A stretch of 22,414 nt of DNA. Source: a virus. The DNA lies in IMG/VR virus record IMGVR_UViG_3300042868_008327, positions 1 to 22,414 of that record; one strand, written 5' to 3'. Shown one piece after another: positions 1-7,720 of the stretch. The notes beneath the pieces are model-generated. The model did no database searches and was not told the origin of the DNA. It saw only the letters and a list, made by a program, of their open reading frames with translations. Position 1 is the stretch's first letter; each line of letters begins with the position of its first letter. A program made the position numbers and the translations under genes.

Positions 1-501
1 ATTTTAATTTTTTTAAGAAATACTTCTTTTGGTCCTGAATACAATGTACAAATTACCGACCCTCAAACAGGGAAAAAATTTGGTGATGTTTTAAGATTAG
101 ACGAATTAGATTTTAGAAAACCATCTATTGAACCAAATGATGATGGTACTTTTGAGGTAAAATTACCTAAGTCCGGTGTAAATGTTAAACTTAGACCATT
201 ATTTTACAACGAATATCAAGAAATTAGTAAAAATGCTGAACAATATCCAAAAGGTAGAGTTGCACCAAGAGTTACTTGGAGATTACAAAAACAAATTGTT
301 TCTGTTGAAGGTGACACAAATCAAGGAACAATCAATAAGTTCATAGAAGGATTACCAATCATGGACTCCAAGTTTATCAGAAATTTCATAGATGAAAATG
401 AACCAAAATTAGATTTAAGAAAAACAGTAATGGCCCCGTCAGGAGTAAAAGTTGATGTAGAAATCAACTTTGGGGTCGAATTTTTTCGCCCTTTCTTCTG
501 A
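1..501 (+). CDS. gp26-like baseplate/tail assembly protein, 5' end missing
   Basis: Reading frame 1 is open from the first base to a TGA at 499-501, giving about 166 residues with the N-terminus outside the window. It resembles the T4 gp26 baseplate family: a central stretch with DSKFIRNFIDENEPKLDL, then a C-terminal strand reading VDVEINFGVEFFRPFF. Many T4-like phages have a similar acidic stretch followed by a 'GVxFFxP' ending. In T4, gp26 is needed for baseplate hub formation. Here it lies upstream of the tape measure gene, the usual place of tail assembly chaperones. All arginine codons are AGA except a single CGC near the 3' end. The frame ends just where a gp51-like segment continues in the +1 frame, so this may be the short product of a frameshifted pair. 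The family call is from pattern memory and is moderately sure. Confidence 0.65.
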   Translation: MLIFLRNTSFGPEYNVQITDPQTGKKFGDVLRLDELDFRKPSIEPNDDGTFEVKLPKSGVNVKLRPLFYNEYQEISKNAEQYPKGRVAPRVTWRLQKQIVSVEGDTNQGTINKFIEGLPIMDSKFIRNFIDENEPKLDLRKTVMAPSGVKVDVEINFGVEFFRPFF

Positions 502-637
502 TTATAAAAAATATCAACTTGACGAATATTATATTTTGTCAAAACATATGAACATGTCTTGGAGTGATTATTTAGTTATCCCAACATATGCAAGAAGGTA
601 TTTGGTTGATAAAATTATAGAATCATTTCAAAAATAA
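488..637 (+). CDS. gp51-like C-terminal segment in the +1 frame (possible frameshift product)
   Basis: Frame 2 is open from 461 (after a TAG at 458-460) to a TAA at 635-637. From 500 it encodes SDYKKYQLDEYYILSKHM, then a segment with SWSDYLVIP and ARRYLVDKI. This resembles the segment that follows the FFxP strand in gp26/gp51-type proteins of other T4-like phages, where an aromatic-rich helix, a 'mP' motif and an RRY/F motif occur. There is no good start codon: only a TTG at 470 or an internal ATG at 548, which would leave under 30 residues. The simplest readings are a +1 frameshift from the gp26-like gene around TTT-TTT-CGC (481-489), or a one-base sequencing error in the T6 run. The start given is the first codon after the proposed shift. 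It is the final gene-like segment before the tape measure gene. Confidence 0.5.
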   Translation, partial: ALSSDYKKYQLDEYYILSKHMNMSWSDYLVIPTYARRYLVDKIIESFQK

Positions 638-640
638 AAA

Positions 641-666
641 TTATTCTATTTATAGTGATAGAATAA
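641..666. repeat. Perfect 9-bp inverted repeat between chaperone region and tape measure gene
   Basis: TTATTCTAT (641-649) is the exact reverse complement of ATAGAATAA (658-666), with an 8-base loop. There is no T-run after it, so it is not a standard intrinsic terminator. It covers the TATTTATA element at 647-654 and ends 3 bases before the tape measure ATG, so it could be an operator, an mRNA processing site or a hairpin masking the start. Function is not known. Confidence 0.5.
646..666 (+). promoter_or_regulatory. Candidate late promoter element upstream of the tape measure gene
   Basis: TCTATTTATA followed five bases later by AGAATAA lies just upstream of the ATG at 670. The same composite, TCTATTTATA-N5-AGAATAA, occurs before the gene at 2553. 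Recurrence at the same distance from late-gene starts suggests a phage promoter or initiation element. T4 late promoters have TATAAATA, which is the reverse complement of TATTTATA, so equivalence on this strand is not established. Confidence 0.4.
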
Positions 667-669
667 CTT

Positions 670-2514
670 ATGCTTCAAAACAATCCAAATACACCACCAA
701 ACCCTGGACAAAATAATCCTGGTAAAAATTTGTATGAACAAGGTGTTGATGAATTAAAAAAAGGTGTACAAAAGGCTTTTAATAGTTTTAATGAAGCTTA
801 CGAAAAGTTAGACCAACAAATCTCTGACAGTAATGCTAAATTGGCGGGTGTTTTTGGAACTACACAACAAGCTGTTAGAGGGTTAAGACAAGAATTTGCA
901 ATCGCAGCACCAAGAGTCGTTGAATTAGGTGGTAATTTTAAAGATGTTGAAACAATTCAAGAAAATATTGCCAAACAACTAGGTACTAATACAATAACTT
1001 TAGGTGAAACAGTCGGTGATTTATTTGCAGGTGCCCAAGCTTTGGGAATTACAAGCGAAAACGTTGGTGGTGTTGTTAGGTCTTTTGCCGACGCTGGTAT
1101 TGAAGTTGTTAAAATCAAAGAAAATTTTCAAGAAACCGTTGATATATCAAGAAGAGTTGGTGTAAACGCTGGTGCTGTTTTTCAAAATGTACAAACAAAT
1201 TTAAGTAAACTTAATGAATATGGTTTTCAAAACGGAGCTGCGGGTTTATCCAAAATGGCCGCACAAGCCGCTGGTTTAAGGATAAATATGAATGAGATAT
1301 TTCAGTTTGCCGAAAACGTATTTGACCCTGAAAAAGCCGTTGATATGGTATCCGCTTTCCAAAGAATGGGTGTTGCTGCCGGTGATTTGGCAGACCCATT
1401 TAGATTAATGTATTTGGCATCTGAAGATGTTGGAGAATTACAAAATCAAGTAGTTCAAATGACCCAAAAATTTACATACTTTGATGAAAAATCAAAAGAG
1501 TTTAAAGTTTTCCCAAATGCTAAAAGAGATTTAAGAGAGTTATCTACTCAAATGGGTATTTCATATGAAGATTTGGTTAAGATGTCTATAGGACAACAAA
1601 AACTAAATATGTTGAGTAATGAATTTAAAATTCCTGGTGTTAGTGAAGAAACCAAACAATTGGTTGCTAATATTGCTAAGATGAATCAAGAAGGTAAGTA
1701 TGAAGTTATGGTTGATGGTCAAGCTAAAGTAATTTCAGAACTTAATGAAGATGATATTAAATCATTAGAACAAGGACCGGCAACTTTGGAAGAAATTGCT
1801 AAAGCACAATTAACCAACAGTGAATTACAAAACGCTACTTTATTAAGTATTGCAACACAATTAGGAGCGGCACCTGCTGGTGCAAGAGCAATGGGTGATT
1901 TAGATGAGTTACTTAGAGGAACTGTCTCTGCTGTTGGTGATGAAAATAAAAGAGTAATTGGGAATACAAGAGCGGGTATTGAAAATATTGATAAATTAGT
2001 TGGAAGTAGTTACGAATCAATTCAAAAAGCTCTTAGTGGTGAGGGTGGATTAGAAGGTGTTGCAAATTTGTTAGGAGTTGCAGGAAAAGATATTGAAATT
2101 GGTTTAAATAACATTGGTCAAAAATTAAACTCAGAAGATTTTTCAAAATCTTTATCAAAATATATTTCGGAAAATAATAAATTAGCCGATTTAACAAAAG
2201 CGTCCGCATCAAAATTACAAAGTCTTCTTAAAGAAGGAACACAAACTGCGATTCCTACTGATGTTGGTAAAACAACTACGGATATTAGTGCGAAACAAAT
2301 TAATCAAAAAATTGATTTTAATCCTATAGAACATAGAGGTGCTATTAAAGTTGAAGTTACCACTCCATCAGGAGCATCTCAAACTTTAACGGACAATCAA
2401 ATTTTTGAATTATTTAAAAACGAAACATTTGTTAAACAAATGAATAGAATTATTTCAGACAATGCGACTTCAAATGTTCAATATGGTACAGTACCAAATA
2501 AAGTTGGAGGTTAA
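670..2514 (+). CDS. Tail tape measure protein (T4 gp29-like)
   Basis: This 614-residue protein is largely helical and rich in Ala, Gln, Glu, Asn and Gly. It has a Pro/Asn-rich start (residues 1-20), long amphipathic helices (21-130), a Gly/Ala/Val-rich section (about 95-250) and a short Thr/Lys tail. Tape measure proteins set tail length and guide DNA ejection. At about 1.5 Å per helical residue, 614 residues predicts a tail near 90 nm, close to T4, whose gp29 has 590 residues. Position supports the call: it directly follows the gp26/gp51-like pair and precedes baseplate genes. All arginine codons I read are AGA or AGG, none CGN. The ATG has no Shine-Dalgarno and is preceded by an inverted repeat and a TATTTATA element. 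The call rests on size, composition and synteny, not on a diagnostic motif. Confidence 0.7.
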   Translation: MLQNNPNTPPNPGQNNPGKNLYEQGVDELKKGVQKAFNSFNEAYEKLDQQISDSNAKLAGVFGTTQQAVRGLRQEFAIAAPRVVELGGNFKDVETIQENIAKQLGTNTITLGETVGDLFAGAQALGITSENVGGVVRSFADAGIEVVKIKENFQETVDISRRVGVNAGAVFQNVQTNLSKLNEYGFQNGAAGLSKMAAQAAGLRINMNEIFQFAENVFDPEKAVDMVSAFQRMGVAAGDLADPFRLMYLASEDVGELQNQVVQMTQKFTYFDEKSKEFKVFPNAKRDLRELSTQMGISYEDLVKMSIGQQKLNMLSNEFKIPGVSEETKQLVANIAKMNQEGKYEVMVDGQAKVISELNEDDIKSLEQGPATLEEIAKAQLTNSELQNATLLSIATQLGAAPAGARAMGDLDELLRGTVSAVGDENKRVIGNTRAGIENIDKLVGSSYESIQKALSGEGGLEGVANLLGVAGKDIEIGLNNIGQKLNSEDFSKSLSKYISENNKLADLTKASASKLQSLLKEGTQTAIPTDVGKTTTDISAKQINQKIDFNPIEHRGAIKVEVTTPSGASQTLTDNQIFELFKNETFVKQMNRIISDNATSNVQYGTVPNKVGG

Positions 2515-2530
2515 AAAATAACCTTTAATC

Positions 2531-2550
2531 TATTTATATTTAAAGAATAA
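2531..2550 (+). promoter_or_regulatory. Candidate late promoter element upstream of the large tail protein gene
   Basis: TATTTATA at 2531-2538, preceded by TC and followed by AGAATAA at 2544-2550, repeats the composite seen before the tape measure gene and ends 14 bases before the ATG at 2553. A small inverted repeat, CTTTAA (2523-2528) and TTAAAG (2540-2545), encloses it. It lies in the 38-base gap after the tape measure stop. Confidence 0.4.
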
Positions 2551-2552
2551 AA

Positions 2553-5500
2553 ATGCCAAGTCAATTAAGTTTTAGTGCTACCAAACTTTTAAGAGATAAG
2601 TTACTTTTAAGGAATCTTACCCCTTACACAAAACCAGGCGTTTACACACCAACATCAAAACCTGCTCAAGGTGATTTAATTCAAAGTGACACATCGGTAA
2701 TTGACTCACCTGATGTTTTAATTGACAACAGTCCATTCTCGGATAAATTATATACCCTTAATGAATATGGTCCTTTAGGTGGATATGATAAAAATATTGA
2801 TGGATTAATTAACACAGTTTCTAATTTACCAAATCAAGGACCGTATGGTGCTTACCCACCTTATACAGATGCTTTAGAACTTTATTCAACAACATTCCAA
2901 AAAAGACAATACATTAAAAACGTATATGGACCACAAGGTGGTTATTTAAACATCTACGATATTGGTGATATTATTAAAGTTCAAAAAAACGCCACTTATT
3001 GGGACCCACCAAGTTTCAGACCATCATCATATTCACCATTTGCGGTTTTATTACAAGAAGACCCAACAGGTGATAATGGATTATTGTCACAAGATTCTGA
3101 AATGGCCCAATTAGCTACTGAAAGAGCTAAGTACTCATTTAAACAAAGAGTAGACCAAAATGTAAGAAATAACACAATTGGTCGTGTTAATATTTTAAAT
3201 GGTTTTCAAGACCCTGCGAATCTATCTTTAATTATTGCCGGTAGAAGACCGATTATTGATAGAGATTGGAAGATTACTTCAGGTGGAGACATACTATCTC
3301 AAGGACAAGACATTGTACAAAGAATTGCAGGTTATACTTTTCCTGTATCACCAATTCCAGGTGACTATTTCCAAGCAAGAGATATTAACTCAAGTCAGTC
3401 AGCTGTTGAAGCCGCTCTGAGAGGTACTAGGGGTGGTTTATTTGGACTATTTGGTAATAGACCTACATCACCTTCACAATTATTTTTGGACTACACTGGT
3501 TCAGGTCAAAGACAACAATTAACATCAAATCTTGATTACAACTTTTACAGACCAAAATACAATACGGGTGGAACTGGAATATTATCTGCATTAGGTAATG
3601 CAATCTTAGGTGGTTTTGCCGATTCATTTGGAGCGGGAAATTATTATGTTGGTAGTCCTGAAAGAGAACCGGGTTATTTAACATCACCTCCAGGTCAAAT
3701 TCCTATTGACCAATTTGGTGCACAAGTTAGCGCACCTGTTTACGGTCCTGATATTTTAGGTAAAGAATATGAGGGTGTAGATAAAGACTTTAGTTTTGGT
3801 TTAAACGGTAGGTCTTTTGAAAGTGATGGTAATATCACAGGTGGATTCTCATGGGTTAGTGGTAAATGGGCTCCAAACGCAGGTAGAAAACAAAAACCAG
3901 GTGGAGATTACGGAACCGAAGATTCTGATTTTTCATCTATAGCAGACCAATTTGAGTCTACAAAGTCAATAAATTATGAATTCAAAGCAGGTTCAATACT
4001 TGATGATACTCAAAGATTAATTGACTCCCAACCAAACTCAGGTGCAAGATTTGGACATGTTGGTAACGCAATTGACCAAACATCAAAAATTTTCAATGAT
4101 GGTTACAAAGAAATTACAAAAGGTTCACAAGTTATAAAATATACAGACGGACAAGCCAATGTGGGTATTGAATATTGTAGAATATTCACAAAAGATACAC
4201 CATATTACACATTTAATGATTTACAGACAAAAGATGGAAACATTCGTAAGTTTTCATATTCTGTTATGGATTCAACTTTTAGTACCAACATTGTACCTGC
4301 CAAAGGGGGAGATGCTATTGTTGACGGACAAGTTAAAAAATACATGTTCTCAATAGAAAACTTAGCTTGGAGAACAGGATATAGACCTGGATACAGAGTT
4401 GATGACTTACCAACTTGTGAAAAAGGACCAAATGGGGGTAGAGTAATGTGGTTCCCACCTTACGGATTAGAATTTTCTGAGGATACAAGACCACAATTTA
4501 ATGAAACAACTTTCTTAGGTAGACCTGAACCAATATACACATATAAAAACACATCAAGAAGTGGTACACTTAAATGGAAAATGATTGTTGACCATCCATC
4601 AGTATTAAACTTAATTGTAAATAAAGTTTTAGCTAATGAAGGTGATAGACAAAAAGTGGATTCAATTGTAAATTCATTCTTTGCTGGTTGTAAAAAATAT
4701 GATTTGTATGACTTAGCAAGAATATACAATACAGTTCCATTAACTGACTTACAAGCTTGGCAACAAATTGTAACCGACCCAAATGTTTCTCAAGAACAAT
4801 TTAAACAAGTTTCAAATAATCTTGGAAACAATTCTGTCGGAACCGATAGCACTGCTGGTGGGGGAACGGTAGCGACACCACCAACAATAGATTTTTCTAA
4901 TTATAGAAGTCTTGGTTTTTATTTTGAAAATGATATACCAACAGCTGCTGGAGTACCATTCCAAAATCTATATGAAACATATACATCTGAAGCGAATAAA
5001 ACAGTATATGCTAACCAAAGTGGAAGTGGAGAAACAACTAACGCTTTCTTTTCTAATATTGTAGAAAACAACTTTAACCAATTGGTTGAAATGGGTAATA
5101 AAATTTATGAATCATTGTCACAAAAACAAGTTTCTAAAATTACTATTGAAATGATTGCCAGTGCTTCACCACCACAAGAAAAAAGGGCAAATAAAAAGTT
5201 GGGGGATAGAAGATTAACTTCAGCGATAGAGTTTTTTAAAACATATCCTTTTGGTGGAACATCAAATTCATTAAATCAATTTATTGATGATGGTAATTTA
5301 ATTGTTAAAGGTGTTAGTGTTGGTGAAGAGACTAATGTCAGTCCAAAAGGTAATGGTACTTTCGGACCATTTAATTGTACTGACAACGACCCTAATTCAC
5401 AACCAAATAGAGAAAAATATACTCCAAGAGCAATGGCTTGTAGAACATCGTTGATTAAAAATATAACCGTTGTTCCGGCTACACAAAATGCTCAACCAAC

Positions 5501-7400
5501 TAATAATGCTCCTAACGAGACATTAACTGCCGAAGGTAAAAAACCTGAACCACAAAAACCAAAACAAAATTCAAATGTTGGTGCACAACAACCACAAAAG
5601 GATTTATATAAAGGTGCATCTAAAAAACTTTTAAGATACTTGTTAAATGAATGTGATTATTTTGAAGTATTAAAGGCGGATAACCCATTTATCTACGACT
5701 CAATTAAAGAAAAGATAAAGTATTTCCAACCTTCATTCCATTCTCAAACACCTGAAGGATTAAATGCTAGATTAACATTCTTACAACAATGTATGAGACC
5801 TGGTGATACAATACCAACAATAGGTCCAAAAGGTGAAAAATTATATAATGATGCTACTAATACATCATTTGGGGCACCACCAGTATTAGTATTAAGAGTT
5901 GGAGATTTTTACAATACAAAAATTATCCCAACATCATTGAATTTTAATTATGATAGTGTATTTGACATGAACCCCGAAGGTATCGGATTCCAACCTATGA
6001 TTGTTGAGGTTAGTTTAGGATTTAATTTCGTTGGTGGTTCAGGATTAAAGAACCCAATTGATACGTTACAAAATGCGTTATCATTCAATTATTACGCAAA
6101 TACTGAAATGTATGACGAAAGAGCCGAAGCTACCGAAGATACTAGTAAGTTAGATAAACAAATTGTGGATGCACTTAAAAATCAAAACCCTGTTGTTGGT
6201 GTTTCAAACACTCAAAACAATAGAGCCAATGATGGTGGAAACACTATTGGTGTATTAACAAGTACAGGTACAACAAGTGGTCTTACAGGTACTATTGAAT
6301 ATGCAACATTTATGAATGGTTTTGTTAATAAAACAAAAGATTATTATACCGCAACATTAAACATGATGGACAATGTGTTGTTAAATTATAATTGGGGTGT
6401 TTTATCTTTATTAAACTTTTCAGGTGATAAAAATATTGGATACAATGAAGGTAAGTTTAATGGTGTTGAAACTACGATATACGGTAAACCTTTAAAAACT
6501 GAAGAGTATATAAGACAATCATTTGTTGAACTTGAAAAAAATATTGATGATGGAACATTATCTGTGTTTACAACATTAAACAATGATAAAAAAATAACAA
6601 ACTCACAAATAAAATTGTTTAAAAAGAACTATAAAAACTACTTAAATAATGGATATAAATCATCATTCTCTTCTGATTTATTTAACACCATAAGTACTTT
6701 AGTTCAAGTAGAACAAGATTTTGTTTATAATGTTGATAGGTTAAATTTTGTTACCGAAGGAAGTTCACCAACAAGTAAGGATGGTAGAATAAATGATAAA
6801 GGAATTGCTCAAATTTTCTCAACAACAGGAACCACTGAAACATCAAATGGTAAAAATACATTAACTGCTTTACGTGAGGATTATGCAATAATTGCTGGTG
6901 ATACAAACGATTATCTTACATCACTTACAACCGCTAATATATATGTACCTAACGCCTACGATTTTAAGAACGCAGGTGCGTTTACACCACCATCAGGTTT
7001 TGTTACTTTAACTAACCCAACACAAACTAGAGAGTATTTGTTAATGTCAAAAGCGATGATGGATAAAAACAGGGAAAGTTTTGTTACAGCTCTTATTGAA
7101 GGTTTAGATATTGCAACATCTGATGTTATAAGAAGTGTTTATGAAGTTACAAGAGCTAAAGAATATAATGATTTAAATGCTAAAGGTTTACAGTTAGTTT
7201 CTTCATACAGAACAAGTCCTGACGGTAAAAAATATTTAGAATATACACCATCATTTGGTACCACCCAAACAAGAATCACAAATACAAGTGAAAACACTAA
7301 TGCATCTAATGATGTTAAAAAAACCCTTCAAAATATATATTCAGGTAAAAATGATTCAAATAAAGATAACCCATACAACTTTAAAAGTAAGTTTAACTAA
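2553..7400 (+). CDS. Large tail/baseplate structural protein with OmpA-like domain
   Basis: This 1615-residue protein fits no single T4 gene but has segments that recur in structural proteins of marine T4-like phages. Residues 1-180 are rich in Gly, Pro, Tyr and Asn, with repeated N-x-YGP-x-GGY motifs (NEYGPLGGY, NVYGPQGGY). About 607-690 contain WFPPYGLEFSED and a GTLKWKMIVDHPSVLN strand pair. About 780-900 look like an OmpA C-terminal domain: FYFENDIP, then ITIEMIASAS, then NKKLGDRR. About 1062-1190 contain RPGD, VLVLRVGDFYNTKI, DMNPEGIGFQPM and LQNALSFNYYANTEMYDER, a block resembling baseplate or tail-tube-junction proteins. A Pro/Gln/Lys linker lies near 985-1020. No signal peptide or transmembrane segment is evident. 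The stop TAA shares its last A with the next gene's ATG, suggesting coupled translation. A baseplate role is likely; the exact T4 counterpart is unclear. Confidence 0.7.
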   Translation: MPSQLSFSATKLLRDKLLLRNLTPYTKPGVYTPTSKPAQGDLIQSDTSVIDSPDVLIDNSPFSDKLYTLNEYGPLGGYDKNIDGLINTVSNLPNQGPYGAYPPYTDALELYSTTFQKRQYIKNVYGPQGGYLNIYDIGDIIKVQKNATYWDPPSFRPSSYSPFAVLLQEDPTGDNGLLSQDSEMAQLATERAKYSFKQRVDQNVRNNTIGRVNILNGFQDPANLSLIIAGRRPIIDRDWKITSGGDILSQGQDIVQRIAGYTFPVSPIPGDYFQARDINSSQSAVEAALRGTRGGLFGLFGNRPTSPSQLFLDYTGSGQRQQLTSNLDYNFYRPKYNTGGTGILSALGNAILGGFADSFGAGNYYVGSPEREPGYLTSPPGQIPIDQFGAQVSAPVYGPDILGKEYEGVDKDFSFGLNGRSFESDGNITGGFSWVSGKWAPNAGRKQKPGGDYGTEDSDFSSIADQFESTKSINYEFKAGSILDDTQRLIDSQPNSGARFGHVGNAIDQTSKIFNDGYKEITKGSQVIKYTDGQANVGIEYCRIFTKDTPYYTFNDLQTKDGNIRKFSYSVMDSTFSTNIVPAKGGDAIVDGQVKKYMFSIENLAWRTGYRPGYRVDDLPTCEKGPNGGRVMWFPPYGLEFSEDTRPQFNETTFLGRPEPIYTYKNTSRSGTLKWKMIVDHPSVLNLIVNKVLANEGDRQKVDSIVNSFFAGCKKYDLYDLARIYNTVPLTDLQAWQQIVTDPNVSQEQFKQVSNNLGNNSVGTDSTAGGGTVATPPTIDFSNYRSLGFYFENDIPTAAGVPFQNLYETYTSEANKTVYANQSGSGETTNAFFSNIVENNFNQLVEMGNKIYESLSQKQVSKITIEMIASASPPQEKRANKKLGDRRLTSAIEFFKTYPFGGTSNSLNQFIDDGNLIVKGVSVGEETNVSPKGNGTFGPFNCTDNDPNSQPNREKYTPRAMACRTSLIKNITVVPATQNAQPTNNAPNETLTAEGKKPEPQKPKQNSNVGAQQPQKDLYKGASKKLLRYLLNECDYFEVLKADNPFIYDSIKEKIKYFQPSFHSQTPEGLNARLTFLQQCMRPGDTIPTIGPKGEKLYNDATNTSFGAPPVLVLRVGDFYNTKIIPTSLNFNYDSVFDMNPEGIGFQPMIVEVSLGFNFVGGSGLKNPIDTLQNALSFNYYANTEMYDERAEATEDTSKLDKQIVDALKNQNPVVGVSNTQNNRANDGGNTIGVLTSTGTTSGLTGTIEYATFMNGFVNKTKDYYTATLNMMDNVLLNYNWGVLSLLNFSGDKNIGYNEGKFNGVETTIYGKPLKTEEYIRQSFVELEKNIDDGTLSVFTTLNNDKKITNSQIKLFKKNYKNYLNNGYKSSFSSDLFNTISTLVQVEQDFVYNVDRLNFVTEGSSPTSKDGRINDKGIAQIFSTTGTTETSNGKNTLTALREDYAIIAGDTNDYLTSLTTANIYVPNAYDFKNAGAFTPPSGFVTLTNPTQTREYLLMSKAMMDKNRESFVTALIEGLDIATSDVIRSVYEVTRAKEYNDLNAKGLQLVSSYRTSPDGKKYLEYTPSFGTTQTRITNTSENTNASNDVKKTLQNIYSGKNDSNKDNPYNFKSKFN

Positions 7401-7720
7401 TGGATGCTTATTATAACCGATACCAACAATTTTTAATCAATGGAGAACAAACCGTTGTTCCATTTGTGCCGTTACCATCTAAAACATCTGACCAAAGATT
7501 TATTTATAGAACAGGATTTAGTAGATTGGATAAAGTCTCACAACAGTATTATGGTTCACCGTTATTTGGTTGGTTAATTTTACAAGCAAATCCTGAGTAT
7601 GGTGGATTAGAATGGAATATACCTAACAATTCTATATTGACTATACCATATCCGCTTATATCTTCATTACAAGATTATAAAAACGGATTGGATAACTATT
7701 TCTTCTATTATGGCAGGTAA
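7400..7720 (+). CDS. Baseplate wedge protein, gp53-like (LysM-like fold)
   Basis: This 106-residue protein reads as a compact T4 gp53-type wedge subunit: an N-terminal YNRYQQFLINGE, then VVPFVPLPSK, a central IYRTGFSRLDKVSQQYYG, GWLILQANP, and a C-terminal SILTIPYPL-x-SLQDY. The segment 'RLDKVSQQYYG…GWLILQANP…IPNNSILTIPYP' has the layout of a LysM module (a repetitive helix pair, then an 'I..G..I.IP' strand). T4 gp53 joins neighbouring wedges around the hub. Its ATG overlaps the previous stop by one base (TAATG), and its own last 11 bases overlap the start of the hub gene, so the three genes probably form a translationally coupled cluster. Family assignment is fairly firm from the motif order and the position among baseplate genes. 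Confidence 0.8.
   Translation: MDAYYNRYQQFLINGEQTVVPFVPLPSKTSDQRFIYRTGFSRLDKVSQQYYGSPLFGWLILQANPEYGGLEWNIPNNSILTIPYPLISSLQDYKNGLDNYFFYYGR

Noticed and set aside
321-542. Minus-strand reading frame of 73 codons over the gp26-like 3' end
   Set aside because: It lies wholly antisense to the gp26-like and gp51-like frames, has no leader signals, and its composition follows from the opposite strand.
642-2538. Reading TATTTATA as T4 late promoters (TATAAATA) firing on the minus strand
   Set aside because: No minus-strand genes exist in the window, and copies track + strand start codons, so an antisense promoter role is unlikely.
3235-3420. Small + strand frame inside the 1615-residue tail protein gene
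   Set aside because: It is out of frame within a long, well-supported gene; no start signal and no recognisable product.
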